From assembly GCA_020081605.1 (NCBI GenBank), contig JAHREC010000018.1:4774001-4838000 (forward strand): a DNA stretch of 64,000 bases. Reading direction: 5' to 3'. The first letter of the stretch is position 1. Every line of letters begins with the position of its first letter. The notes beneath the pieces were generated by a model that was not told where the DNA came from, ran no database searches, and was given only the letters and a program-made list of their open reading frames with translations. Positions 1 through 13,037 of this stretch are shown piece by piece. This stretch comes from Albifimbria verrucaria (lineage: Eukaryota > Ascomycota > Sordariomycetes > Hypocreales > Stachybotryaceae). The position numbers and the translations under genes are program-made.

Positions 1-142
1 CACGGCAGTCGCATCACTCTATCCGGGGAGGTGTTGTCCAACACCCCGCTTAGGGAGCCGGTCCTCTTTCATACTCTATATCGATTTGCGATTACGGCGC
101 ACCAGGTTACTTTCTAATCTCGCAATCACCTCGAGCATCACC

Positions 143-3100
143 ATGCCGGGTCTATTCTCCCGCCTCAAGGCGAGAGACGGCGCCAAATCTAGGAAGAAGG
201 ATGCGGGCCAGTCTTCCGCCGATCTTGCATCGTTGCAGCCAAAATGGACAGATGCCTATGCTCGAACCTCGGTCGAGCCCGAAGAAATCCACGAGTTGAT
301 ACACTGTTGTACCGTCGAGCTCAAGACCCAAGGTACGACCTCCCTTATTCCCCGTGAACTTGTGTGACGAGCCGGGTTACCTGACATTGTCCCCTCTCAA
401 GCACTCGATATCCCCTTTCTCCTGCTTCCCTTCCGTCCGACATCCGATCCTAGTGCCGTCCGTACCTTTGTTCGACACTACTTTCAGAAGAGCCAGACCC
501 TGCGGGGCGAGCAACTGCTTCAGGAGCTTCGCATGACGGAACCCATGGTAAGCCTGGTGGCTTTCGTGTAGTCCAGTCCTACCTCTAACACTCTTCTCTA
601 GGTCATCGCAGGTGTACTTAAATGGTGTTGGTCGCGATTACAGGGCGGTGTCGTTGGCTGGGACGCCTACGACTTGTTCAAAGTGGGAGAGCATGGTTGG
701 TGTAACTCGCTCCGCGCTGCTTCGCATGGTGTGCTAACATGATCAAGACTCTAACATGGCCCGCGACTCCTTTAAGACCTTCATCCCTATCAGTGTCGAG
801 AACGGCGCGCGACAGCGCATCATCTTTGATTTCTTCGACCTGATGGCTGCGGTTGCTGCACACGGCAAACGTAACGGCTTCGGCGGTCACAAGCTCTCGC
901 GCATGAGTGCATGGTGGGCTTTCGAGCACCAAGATACCAAAGACGGATTCGATGGCGGTTATAAAGCATGGCTAAAGTGAGCATACCCTCACCCACTGAT
1001 AAGAATGTGTGCCAAGACTTACATTTCACAGGGCTGCTGACGCCACGAGCCACCTCTTCTTCGCCTATCTCAGGTCGTTGTGTCCGGAACAGAAGGTCAC
1101 TGGCATAACGCTTTTGCCCAAGTCTTTGGAGACCTTGCTCCGCGAGACTCCTTACCCACCACCATCGCGCAAAGAGTTGATGCTCAGGACAGAGAAGGTT
1201 GTGATGATTGTCGATACCGTTTCGCCAACTCCATTCGCCCTTCTGCGCCGCGCAAAGCACTTCCAGTACCGAGATACCGACAGAGCTCTTCAGGAGTTCT
1301 CTGAGTTCGAAGATCCCGTTCAAGCCTTGACAGAAGAATGTCGACGAGTCCTCAAGGCAATTTCTGGGGCGAATCAATCTCACGTCTCCAGCACGAAGCA
1401 TTCCACAAGTTTGCGCGACGCCGACTGGTCGAGATTTGAAGACATTGGCTTCAGCAGTACACTCAATGAAGAGGATGATGATGAAGACAGCGCTTTGTCT
1501 CGTAGGAAGCCTCAAATCCAAGGACTGAGAACAAGCCCGATGTCTGGTAACGGATTAGCCCGACCGACGACCCCGTCTTGGGCTGATTTCCTTTCCACCG
1601 GCTTTGCCGATGACCATCACCCAAACAAACCTAACATGCTTCTACCTCCTGACAAGGTCCTCCCCTATCGACACCGAAACACGACACAACAGTTCTCAAT
1701 CACATCGTCCCCGCTTAGAGTCCAACAAGGACCTTGAGCCCGGTGAGCTTGCCAGCATTACCTCGTTCGCGTTGGACGATGCCTTCTGGTGGGTATGGAT
1801 GAGTAGCTTGGCGCCCGAGGAGACTGCGGAGAGGAAGTCGGCCTTTGGTCGATGCGCGGTCATCGAAGCAAACATTAGGGCCGGACGCTGGCTCGTCATG
1901 GAGGAAATGATTGCAGGAGCTGCGCCGGAGCCAGAAGAGGGTGCCTACATCACCGGAAAGAAGGGTTTCTTCAGCTGGACGAAGCGAAGCAAGACGGTCA
2001 AGGCGCGCAAGGCGAACGGAAAGCAAGGCCTGGACGGCGCGGACAAGAATATCAGCAAAGCCAGTATCGGACCCGACACACATGCCAAGGTTCAAGCCAA
2101 GGCTGCGCAGCTACGGGCTCAAGAAACCCTAGAGAAGCAGCTGGCCTCCCAAGCCACCGGCCGACGAGGACGTACTGATGCTGAGCTCATGGCAGAAAAG
2201 ACCAATAGTGTGTTCACTCTTCAACCGACTATTGTAGGAGAAGCTTCTCCTGCCATGAAATGGGTCAAGAGCTACGACAAGTCAACAATCAAAGACGCTT
2301 ATATGGCGAATAATCACGCTGGACGCGGTCTAACTATGTCGCCAGTGCCATCAGAAGCTACGCACAGCTTCGTCAGCACCAATGACACGAGAACCGAGCA
2401 TCTGCGCAGCCCCGAACCCCAAGGCTTTCGATCATCAGCAACCAGCCCCGCGTTATCACCGCCACCACAACCCGCGGAACCGATGACACCGGTATCTGCC
2501 GTCTCGTTTCCTCGAAAGGAAGTGCCGCCACCGCCCGTCGAAAAGGAGCCCGTCGTAAACGAGCCTGTCGCGGAGCAGCCTCAGGATCATCCTAGCCCTC
2601 CACCGCCCCTAAGGATAAGGTGATCCTGGATATTGATCGAGAGGCCGCTATGACTCCTGAGCCAGCCGAAATCAGTCCAGATGGAAAGAAACAAGTTAAG
2701 AAGCTGCACAAGGAGAAGGGTGCTGGCGGATTCCGCAAGCTCTTCGGAAGGAAAAACCGAGCATCCAAGCTCCCCGAAAATGCGGCTACGGACGTTAACG
2801 ACTTCCTGCAAGCGCAACACCGGCCTTCCGAGGATGCTTTGCCAGCAGAGCCTCATTCACCAGTGCCTGCCTCGCCTCAGGCGCCGATCCAGGCGCCGAT
2901 TCCTGCGCCTATCTCAACGAAACAAGAGCCTGTTGAAGACCCTGCTCCTGTCTCTCCCATGTCTGCAACAGACCCAGCTGAGGTGCCCCTCCGCCCGCTA
3001 AGCCGTCACAAAGCACACCACCTACACCAAGGGAAGTGCCTGAGCCCCGCTATGAACCCTCTGTTGATGAGCCTCGATCGCCTGTAAATCATCAGGATGC

Positions 3101-3673
3101 TGCTGAGGCCAAAGCAGAATTTTCTCGCTTCGATCAGGGCCCTCTGTCTGACCAGCCAGCCTTTATTCCCGATGAAAGCGATGAGGAGGATGCTGCGCCG
3201 CCACCCATTTCTAGACGTGCTGTTCCTAGCGCCGGCGGTCGCAAGCCGTTGCCTGTAAAGACACAGGAGGAGAAATTGAGCCACAGTGCTGGCCCTGGAG
3301 TACAGGATCGTTGGGCACAGATCCGTAAGAACGCAGCCGAGCGAGCGGCTCAACGCCAGCAGGAAGACTTTAGGAGTGTTCACCCCAAGCCTGCGGATGG
3401 TGACGACGATACTAGTGGGGAAGAGAGTAAGTTCTAGTTCTGGTCCTCATGCCGTGATTCATGATATTAACGTCTTGGTTCTTAGCAATTGAATCCCGTG
3501 TCGCCCGTATCAAGGCACGAGTTGCCGAACTCACTGGCAACATGGAGGGCACCAGTGCCCTGGCACCCTCCACAGACCATGGCAGGTCGTCGTTAGATTC
3601 GTCGAATGCTGCTCAACGAACGTCAATAATTAATTCAAAATCGAATGCCGGGCTTCTATTTGAAACTAATTAG
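143..3673 (+). CDS. Msb1-like (DUF1708) polarity/morphogenesis protein
   Basis: Six exons are read: 143-332, 402-547, 602-695, 748-976, 1032-3426 and 3486-3673, all with GT-AG borders. The product is about 1081 residues. The N-terminal half (to about residue 430) matches the fungal Msb1/Mug8 family, a RhoGAP-like fold acting with Rho/Cdc42 GTPases at growth sites; recognisable stretches include MPGLFSRLK at the start and SITSFALDDAFWWVWMSSL. The C-terminal half is Pro/Ser-rich and low in complexity. The frame breaks three times, each inside a run of four C (1662-1665, 2606-2609, 2986-2989). Adding two, one and one C restores a continuous conserved frame, so I read these as sequence errors. 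The family role is known from yeast Msb1; function here is inferred. Confidence 0.85.
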
Positions 3674-4159
3674 ATCGAACATCACATACATACATGCGTT
3701 AGGCGAGAGCTTTGTCATTCCTCTGTCCAGGCGATGAAGGCAGGACAAGTTCGTTGATGCTGCGATTCAGATGTTTTCATCTTTATGTTCTCGAGCCGTT
3801 ATAGTTTGCGCTTTTTCAATTTTTCTTACAAGAGATATGATACCACCACTAAGGGGACGGGAGGTTGTGCACAGAAAGAGGTAGAACGAGGAAATATATG
3901 CTCATTTCTAGGCTAGGTAGTTGACCACTTTATACACTCATCTCGGGGTCTGTAGTAACCAGACAGGTCCAAGCAAGTTCGTTGTCTATGTTGTGACTGC
4001 TTCTATCAACCTCGAGGACTGCGACTCTTAATGATTCACTTGTCAAAGGTGTGTTGGTCAAGGAACGAAAATAAAGGCTGTGGGTATCAACTACTTGGGC
4101 GGAATTCTTGTCTTCCCATTGCAGGATGAGTGATAAGAACGAAGAGAAGGTGTACTATC
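3674..4159. other. Convergent intergenic region
   Basis: Space between the 3' ends of the Msb1-like gene (+) and the DUF3433 gene (-). No coding signal or repeat was seen. It presumably holds both 3' untranslated regions. Confidence 0.6.
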
Positions 4160-7100
4160 TCAGCTGCTATGTGACCACTTAATCTTTCTTGCATGGTTCG
4201 TCTGCGCATTTCTTGTCAACGTCAATGCCATACCATTTTTACCATCACGACTCGTCCACCACTTAAGGGTATATGTCTTTCCTCCATATACCCTTTCAAG
4301 TAAGTCTTTCGAATTGCCCTTCCAGTTCTGTGCAGAAGAAACCGTCTCTTTCGATACCAAGGACCCGTCTATCAACATCGACGTAATTCCATGGATTGAG
4401 CATGGGTTATGGAGCAGCACCTCGCGTGTAGGTAGTAGGAGTTTGACGGCGACTGCACAGATTATCATGACACCCAACATGATTTGTATTACAAGCTTCG
4501 AAGTATTGTTCTGATAAAGTCGTTTCGGTCCATCTAGTTCCACAACGCCGTCATATGCCTCTGGAGAGAGCGTATTGGCATCATTCTAAATTCGCTTAGT
4601 CATGGACAGGGTCTGGGCCATATACCTGCCATAAACTGCATTCACAGCATTTGCTAAATTTCCAGCATTCTTTTTGCCTGCGAGCTCCTCTATCGGTTGG
4701 CCGCTCCGACCATGAGTTAGAGTTAGTATAACCGGGTTGGTATCCACAGCCGTGACATTACCAGATGCTTCCTGGAACACCGTCGGAGCAGCGCTGCTTA
4801 TTCTATCTATCAAGTTGCCCATCTCATGAGGGAACTTGGAGCTGCCATTCGGGTTGACAAGCAGCTTGACAGATGACTCGTCCGGCACCGGAGGGCGACC
4901 TTCATCCAAGACGAGACCTGGAAGCCTCAAGCTGAGCTCGGTATTAACTTGCTCGATAAGCTGATGGCACAAAAGTAATGTGACGTCTAGTTCGGCATCG
5001 TGTTCAGTTCCATTCTCTCTGACTGTGTTATTTGGTGCGCGAACCAAGCCCAGAGTGACAGACACTGTAGGACAACCATGATCCTTATTGCTCCTAGAGA
5101 GAGAATAAAACGTAGGGTCGGTGTGGTCCATCCCACCGAAGTACTTGCCCTGTCTCTTCCTGAACGTACCGTAATGTTGTTCATGCGTCACGGTCCGTGA
5201 CATGTTCCCTAGTGGGTATAACATCACACCAGTCTCGAACCACTAGTGTAGCACCCAGACTCTGAGCAGACATCCTCTTGGTATTGGCCACCTCGGTGCA
5301 ATTCAATCTCGGACGGATTGCAGGCACCACAGCTGTAAGATATTTGGCCTGGCCTTCAACATCGATGGGCAGAGTAGGCTTGCCCCAACCATTAAAAACA
5401 AGCTCTTCATATGTCCACTTGGGAAACTGCATGCCCCTGAACTCAATCAATGATGATACCTCGAAAGCTAGGTCAAATTTATCGTTATTCATCGTCAAAT
5501 TGAAAGTATCAGTCTGAGTAACAGGTACATGGAGATACCGCGGGCTGTCAATGGTCGTATAAAGGCCCGATGTGACAATGTTCAGAAAACTTCCAACGAG
5601 ACTAGCCAATATTGCCAACACAGCAGTATAGTGTCTGGACTTAAAAGATAAGTAGAGGGTTTGAGGTAATAGTTTTCCGAAAGGGCTGGAGTTGAGGGCT
5701 CGAAAAGTTATGGCATCGCTCCGCTTTAATGTCACAAATGGTATGAATAAAACGACTATGAACTCGATGCTAGAATAAAGACCTGATATGCCGAGAGCTA
5801 TAATTACGGGTATATAGGTGCTCAATACAGGAGTACTGATGTGTTGTAAGTCGATAAGTCCGTTGTTCATATGGGAGAAGTGCTGTAGTATTTGAAGGGT
5901 GGCAATGATAGAAAATGGCAGCCCAGTTGCAAGCGCGAAAAACCAGTTTGAGCTAGCCATAGGGTGCCACCACGAAGTCGTGCCAGAGTCTTCGTTCTGT
6001 ATACTAGGGCAGGCCAGTTCATATTCCTCGGTATTGGAGCTGTTGGAGCTACCAGGGACGTCTGAGCTTTTCTTGAGAAACCTGAATTTAGAGAATGGGA
6101 TTTCCCACGCCACTGGCTACCTGGAAGTCTAGAGGAAAGCTGCTGGTGTATCAATGTCTTCTTGAAGACAGTGTCTGAGGCAAGTATGTAAGCCACAGAG
6201 GCTATAGAGTCCGGTACCATGGGTATAGTTAAATAAGGGCGGATGAATATGAGGGCAAGCGATATAATCACCAGTAATCCGCAGAAACCACATATAAACC
6301 CCATTGAGTATGTCGTAACCTTGAGCCTCTCTTCTCTGCACGTTATTTGCCCTGTGAGGTTTTTGGCTGAGGGCTGAACAGCAACTAGACGAAGAAGTTG
6401 AGCCGCCACACCTTGCAACACTTCTGAGCTTGTTTTGATCAGTAAATCAGAGTCCAAAAGGCGCTGACTGGTGACTGGTGATTTTTCGATCGCAGTAAGC
6501 TAAAGAAAGATGCCTCAAACGAATATGTCGACAATACTGATTCGAAGATTACGTTGAAAACAGCCGCACCAAGTGCGCTATCTGGAAGCCCACTCAACTG
6601 TTTTCTCGGCACATTTAGATTTGCAGAAAGTTTTGCCTGCGCTGACCCATCAACTGGGTCCGGCTTTCCCACATCGAAGAGACTAATGAAATAAGATGGC
6701 TTGCACACCGTAACAGTGAGCTTGTTAAGTTCGGCATCTTCATAACGGCCGAGGTCTTCGTTGAATGGGGAAAAGGTAAGATCGGCCACTGCAGCAAGGA
6801 GACGAAGGCCTGTGGCAGATTCGTTGGTCAGGGCGTACCTTGTCTCGCCATTTCTAAACCCACTGCCGTTATTACACGTATACCACCAGAATTTGGTTGA
6901 GTAATCCTGTGTTGCTTTTGCAATGGCGTGGTCCTTGAGGTCAAGCGGCCAAAGACCTGGACGGAAAGCTACGGGAACATTCGTAACTACACATCCTGGT
7001 GTTTCCACAACTGCCGTAAAGGCAAGATCCCATATGTCCGATTGGTCCAAGGGCGTCGGATACACCCTGGTGACATTGGTGACAGACGGTGCCTGACATT

Positions 7101-8178
7101 CAAACTTGATCTTCAATCCTTCTGTGTGGGTCGTGTAATCCAGAATATCCGATGAGTGGTTTGCAACTTCTATAGTAGGTATGACAACGTCTTCTGAGGT
7201 TCCTGAAGGGTAGCGTAGGTCCATTTCATGTATACCATGATAGATATATGCAGCTTGAGGACCAACTGGTTGCCATCCTTGATCCCAACCTTCCAGTAAA
7301 CGGAACTCACTTTTCTGATGAAATTCTGTCCACTCTCGTGTCATCAATGTTGGCTCAAGGTTTAATAGACTTGTTGAAGCGACTGCCTAATTCACATCAG
7401 TTCCATATCCAAGTCAAAACTAGCATTTAGGATAGATTACAGCAGCAAGGATCAATATGTGACCCAGAATTGACAATACTACGGACCAGTGCTTGTTCTT
7501 AAGCCCCATCCATAAGCTCACTGGCAAAATGGGGATATATAATCCAATAGAAGGGCTTTCTTAAAAGAGTTCGGTTCGGCTCGAAGCTCTTTCCACGGCA
7601 TGGATATCTCATTGGTAACCTCCACCTGACGCCAAAAGGCATTTATCACAATAAACACTATTGGAAGTTGTTAATTAATATGCTATGTCGGGGTTTGGGG
7701 TAGGTTACTCAGCTACCTGCCATCGGGCCGTATTTCCACATGTAATAGTTGTCTTGCTCCTGAATGGCAATCCCTCTATGCTTTTCAGAGAATCGATACA
7801 GGAGAGCTGTTGCTAATATTATCATAGAAAAACAAAGGCGAAAGCCACCAGAACGGGTGTTGACAACCAAAATGGCTCACACAAACGCTCTATTGTGTCC
7901 AACTCGGAAGAAGCTGCTACACTGAGGGCACTGTTCGAATCTTGTTTATTTGATAGAATCGAATGATCTGCGTTATGCTTGTTGATAATGTTGATTTGCT
8001 CGCTGATACCAGTTCTAGGCGTAGTTGGTGACCCATCAGAGAGATGTTCGTCACTATCTGTTTGAAGAGATGATGCCATCTGGCATATCCCCGCATCACT
8101 GGATCCGATCGAAGATACATCGGAATGGCGATTCGTGAGGTTCAGGGCAGGTGAACAGGCACTGCCGTTGATATCCAT
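4160..8178 (-). CDS. DUF3433 multi-spanning membrane protein (frame damaged)
   Basis: Read on the minus strand as 8178-7717, 7657-7441 and 7386-4160, about 1300 residues, the usual size for fungal DUF3433 proteins. It has a Ser-rich N-terminus, then repeated blocks of transmembrane helices separated by extracytoplasmic stretches with N-x-S/T sites; KHRGIAIQEQDNYYMWKYGP and NAVNAVYGRYMAQ are family-like. Function of the family is unknown. Three frame breaks sit in homopolymers and are repaired by one base (plus-strand A run 7828-7832, G run 7531-7534, A run 6456-6459). Others, near 6085-6118 and 5210-5220, are not clearly in runs. An in-frame TAG at 4589-4587 lies in a well-conserved stretch and no single-base insertion at that point removes it. 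The gene may be a real pseudogene or may be badly sequenced. Confidence 0.75.
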
Positions 8179-9222
8179 GGTTTACAAATCTTGTGCTCTA
8201 AACTATACTCATGGTAAAATGGAGTAAGCTAAGGTTGCCTTTGGAGTGCACGTATAGGAAATAGCTCGTGTGACGTTGTTTACAGGTCTCTAGAGTGTCG
8301 GTATGTGAAAGAAAAGATGGCTGAAGGAGCAATGATAAGTTATTAGTTGTGTGTAGCAATGACAGCGGGGTTGGGCGATTTCTTCGATACCCATGCAGTG
8401 AGAGATAAACATCCTATTTACAGCAACCTGCGTGCAAGGGTATTGCATATGGATGCTGTTATAATTGTAACCAGTCTAGTGGATATGAAGATGAGGGCTG
8501 TCGTCTGTTATCTATAGGAACAATATAGAGCGTGAGCGTCTCAGAAACAGGTCGAATAATTCTCCAATGGCCATGTTCCCGCCCCCAATGCTCGCCATAA
8601 AGCTGCTGAGTTGGCTTAGGTTACAAGCCACCGATCCTGATTGCACTGCAGCATGCAAAGTCACCGCCTCCCCTATTCTGTCGTGAATGAAGATGGGGCT
8701 GAAAGGGAACAGGAAACCCGGAAATCAGACAGATCTTGGGGTTATGTTCATACAGTATGATTAAAAAGTTCCACAAGTCGTATAAGAAATATTAAGCGAT
8801 AGGCAGAATATAATTTACATATTCATTCAGATCGAATTCGTGCTTGCTTCCATAAAATATCGGATGTACATGTGCCCTTGTTGATATGTCGCCTTGACAT
8901 TGAGCTGGGAGGGCTAAAGAGGTTGCTGGCCCCAAGTAGTATTTATACTCGGAATGGAGCATCCATCCCAATAGGAGTCTGCATTTCTCAAGCTATAAGT
9001 ACAACCCTCCTTGTATCTCATAAAGAGAATCAAGCCCTGTATTACGGCAAGCCACCTTAGAAAGACGAGGTCCTGGAATGACGACCTGGATATTGTTGCC
9101 ATGTGGTTCTGCATGCAATCGCTCTATAACTTGAGTTGGTTATTCACACTATGTAGATTAGACTACGTGTTCCAAATTCATTGACTAGCTCTTATATCAT
9201 GGTACGGGCAATCGCCGTATTT
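8179..9222. other. Intergenic region, promoter of the DUF3433 gene
   Basis: About 1 kb between the start of the DUF3433 gene and the end of the DUF726 gene, both on the minus strand. It is moderately AT-rich, with no gene or repeat recognised. Confidence 0.5.
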
Positions 9223-11499
9223 TCAGTTATCATCATTATCAACCATAGAGATGGTCATGTGCCCGCCATCATCCGACGAGTCCGAATGTCGCGACGCTGG
9301 GCGGTGCTCGGTGAACCAAGAGCTCGTGTGGTCGAATCCGTCAGTTCGTCGTCTGGGTAGTTCTGGCTTCACTTCCATCTCAGGCTCGGGGCGGGGGCGA
9401 GTGGGAAGGGCAGGAGTGCTTGCAGCCTTCTCGGACTGTAAGGGATGAGGGCTGAGCCCAGAGTTGCGTGGCTGCTGTGGGGAAGCGACTGGTCCAGGAG
9501 TTTCAAGTTCTCCGTATTTGCAAGATTGTTCGCTGTGTTTCCTTCTTTCTGCGTTATTAAGGAGTGCCCTGCTGTTCTGACTCTGGCGGAGTTCCAACAT
9601 CAAAGTCGATGAGCTTCCCCTCCGCCTGGTCCGCTTTCATCTTCATCACATCGTCCTTTGGAATATCCTCGCCTGCTTTAATATCAAGGAATCCACACTT
9701 TCGCAAGATCTCTCCGGTCAGGCTAGAATATCGTAGATGCCCGCTGACGCTATCACTCAGGTCAAGGTTTTGAACTCCTGCCACATCCTTGATAGCCTCA
9801 AGTCCGGCAACGCCCATGGCCAAGCTGTGCATGCGGTATAGGAAGCCTAGTATCATATCATTCTCGGAGTATACATTGAATATATTCCCCGAGACGACAG
9901 TGCGGAGCGTGCGCCAGTGAGAAGGCTCAGACGGAGCAGGCGTGCCAATGATCACTACGCTCTCCACCAGTCCGAAGGCATGCCTCTCAGCCAAGGACTC
10001 GAGACACGCATGTATAGCGCCAGCGCCGAGTGAATAACCCACCAAGACAACAGGCCGTTCACCTTGGACCTTGTTGATTAATGCATCGGCGAGAAGCTTG
10101 CCAGCTTTCTCCGAGCGGCTACTAGCGCGGTTGAACGGATTGTCCATGTTTGAGGCCACGGCAAGGATCTGTAGGGGCCACATGGCAGCCTTCAAAGTGA
10201 CAAGAACTGTTTGCTTGATGATCTGAGCCTTGACAAATTTCCATGCGTAGGATTTGACGAGATCTTGTAGGGCCGACCCAAGAGCCAGCAGCGTCTCCAT
10301 CTCGTAGCGAAGGGCAAACACTTCAGTATCAGAGCCTAGAACACGCCAAGGGCGGGTGATGTCATCTTCAGAGTTGAGCCAACCATTGATACCAATAGTA
10401 ACTCTGAGGCGTCGTCCTTTCTTCTCATCGAGAGACGCATCCTGTCCTCCTAGATCTCCATTGAGTGGAATGAAGCGAAAGTCCTCAACCTCTTTGGCGT
10501 AGTGATCCATCATTTCGCCCTGTTGTGTATACGTTAGCAATGCAACACGTGCATCTTCCGAGTAAATCGGAGGCAGCTTACAGTCATCTTCGCTCCATAG
10601 GCGCCGAATAGTGTCCCGACCAAAGCACCATTCATCCAAAAGATCCCTAGAAAGCTGGCTACACCTCCCAGGCCCACACCTCCCATGATCCCACCGAGGG
10701 CACCAGCAACCAAGGGCGCCGCCAACCCACCGGTAACGCCGAGCACGATGGCGCCTCCGACAGATGCCAAGCCAACTTTCCAAAATCTGCTCATTTTGTT
10801 ATCATTTTGACGCTTCGCAGCCTCTGCTTCGGCAGACATGGCTTGCTTCTGGCCGTCATCGGCAGTTGAAGATTCCATGAGAGACTTGGCAATCTCAGTC
10901 TCCTCCTGGTTAAGGAATGACTGCGTAAGCTCCAGCGAAGATGCTAGGTACATGGAGAGAACGCGTGAATGAGCTGAATACTTTCCGGTGGACAGAAGCA
11001 GGAGCAGAATACAGCTGAGGACTTCCTTGCGATCCTCCTCAGGTATGGTAGTTAGTCTTGTTGAGAGTGGACGATACAGTGACTGAAGCTGCTCCACGCT
11101 ATCACCCTCATTGGGCTGCGACTCGCCAAAATCGATCAAGTCTGCGCTTTCATTAGGATTCTCAAGCTTCTTCTTGTCCATTGCGTCGCGTCGTGTGCGT
11201 CTCTCCTCTTGTATCTTGTCATTATCTTCAACTTGGACAATCTCTTGCAGTTTTGGGTAGAATTCATTCCTCCACTCTCTGAAATAAGCTATGGCAGCTT
11301 TTTGAATACGTTCTGAGCCGGTGATGTTCTCGCGGGAAAGCTCCTCACTCAGCGATAGAGGTCCCAACGCCTTCGGAGGTGTCTTCAGGTGAGAGGCCAT
11401 ATGTGTTATGATCTCATCGACCAGCTTGAGCACTGCCTTGCGACGGGCAGGGTTCAAGGCAATGACAATCTGCCGCGGGTCTGCGCAAACGGGCGCCAT
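9223..11499 (-). CDS. DUF726 / TMCO4-like alpha/beta-hydrolase membrane protein
   Basis: Exon 1 is 11499-10582 and exon 2 starts at 10519, with a GTAAGC...ACAG intron. The N-terminal third is helical. A glycine-rich hydrophobic segment follows at about residues 245-300 (repeated GG/GA/GV, two or three membrane passes). Exon 2 carries the hydrolase core with the nucleophile elbow VVLVGYSLGAGAIHACLE (G-Y-S-L-G), a later NVYSENDMI acidic loop and a GHLRY histidine. This is the layout of the DUF726 family (yeast Yfl034w/Mil1, human TMCO4). The frame stops at 9557, but a second frame to 9223 gives a charged tail ending SMVDNDDN. A net two-base loss (or one-base gain) near 9560-9570 would join them; this break is not clearly in a homopolymer. 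Confidence 0.85.
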
Positions 11500-12299
11500 T
11501 GTGTGTCTATTGTGTTATTCCGACTCTAGACTGCTATGTCTGACAGTGACGTCTGGTTCATGTGGTCGCGGGAGGAGGCCTGCACATGTACTTGAGAAGG
11601 CTCTAGGTGGGGAAGCACTTGGCATTCGTGATGGCCGCTGTATCACTTGTGGTCGATAAAGGATTTATAAAATCTGTCAAGACTCTCGCTTTTTCGAACT
11701 CAAGATTTGGTAGGAATTTGTTTGCGAGATTTGACCTCGACTCTGCTTGGAGTCGTGCCTAGATACCGATGACATAGGATGAGGCTGAGGTGATTGGTAG
11801 GATTCGATCTCCATGTCACCTGCGCCACAAACAGAGCTTCCTAAAGTGTAACACTCCAATGAAACGAGCAAATACGGCTTATTCGCTCAATTTTCCGGGG
11901 TAATTTATACACAATTTATTCTTCAAACAAAATAAAAATTGAAAGGCCTTTCTATATGTCTACTTGAGGAAGAGCCCTACACGTAGAGCACATCGATCGA
12001 GTTCCAGGACCAAACTACCTATTGATGCTTCCAGTTCCCGCTGGGTACAGGGTAGCCAATTAGTTCCATTCTTGGCGCCAGCCTTGCCTTGCGCCTATTT
12101 CCGATGCTTCTCTTAGCGCCCGATAAGAATAAACCCCACTAAAAAATCCAGCGTTATCAGTCTTTTTGTCAATTGCAACCACCTCGGACCTGATCGAAAC
12201 TCAGGGTTTGGCTCGGGCGCGTGGTTCGTGGATTCGTTTCTGTTTATACGCAGTTTTTCTTTACTTTCATTCAAGACCTAAATTACGAATCGCACGACA
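11500..12299. promoter_or_regulatory. Divergent promoter region (DUF726 gene / G-patch gene)
   Basis: 800 bp separate the starts of two divergent genes. The part around 11,890-11,945 is AT-rich. No conserved gene or repeat was seen, and regulatory function is inferred from position only. Confidence 0.4.
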
Positions 12300-12949
12300 A
12301 TGGACGCTCGTGCCCTCCTAACGAGCCAAGGCTGGCGAGGAGCCGGCCACTCTCTCCACAAGACGGACGATTCCATCGGGCTGGCGAAACCGATCCTTGT
12401 CTCAAGGAAAGTTGGCAACAAGGGCCTGGGCCAGAAACAACATTTCACGAGCGATCAATGGTGGATGAACGCATTTGACGAACAACTCAAGGGCCTCGAC
12501 ACGTCCAAGAAGGGCAAGGTGGTCCAAACCGTCACGACCGGAAAGTTGAACGGAATAGAGAAGTCCGGCCTTGGAAAATGGTCGCTCTATGCATCATTTG
12601 TACGAGGCGGTTTTCTCGAGGGCACATTAGCGCACCTTGCCGATAGCGCTTCCACCCAGGACTCGTCCAGCGACACTAGCGATTCTAAATCTGCAGACAC
12701 GAAGAAGAAGAGCAAAAGTCGAAGTCTTCGACAGAGACACCGGAGGAGAGGCGCATAAGGAAAGAAGAAAAGAAGAAGAGGAAAGAAGAGCGGGCCATCA
12801 GGAGGGCTGCTCGCCGCGAACGGAAGAAGAAGAAGTCTAGTGCAGAAGATTCAACCACCGATGATGCTGCTGAGGAGAAGCGGAGGAGACGAGCCAGGAA
12901 GGAGGAAAAGCGGCGCAAGCGACTACTAGAAGCGGCAAAGAAGCCATGA
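12300..12949 (+). CDS. Tma23-like nucleolar G-patch protein
   Basis: Single exon. The N-terminus MDARALLTSQGWRGAGHSLH carries a G-patch (GWRGAGHSL...GL.KPILVSRK...GLG), the layout of fungal Tma23/Pxr1-type ribosome-biogenesis factors. The C-terminal third is a Lys/Arg/Glu tail typical of nucleolar proteins, ending EAAKKP. The frame shifts after about residue 140: one extra A in the run 12714-12717 turns a short Arg-rich end into the conserved KEEKKRKEE-type tail and moves the stop from 12758 to 12949. The gene is divergent from the DUF726 gene, and its end lies 89 bp from the end of thg1 (convergent). The product should be about 216 residues, close to family length. Confidence 0.8.
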
Positions 12950-13037
12950 AGACTGGACAGGACCAAGCATTTCTTGTTCGGCCGGCGTTCTCAACGAGTC
13001 ATTCATGCATTATATACCCCAATAGACGGCGGCATCT

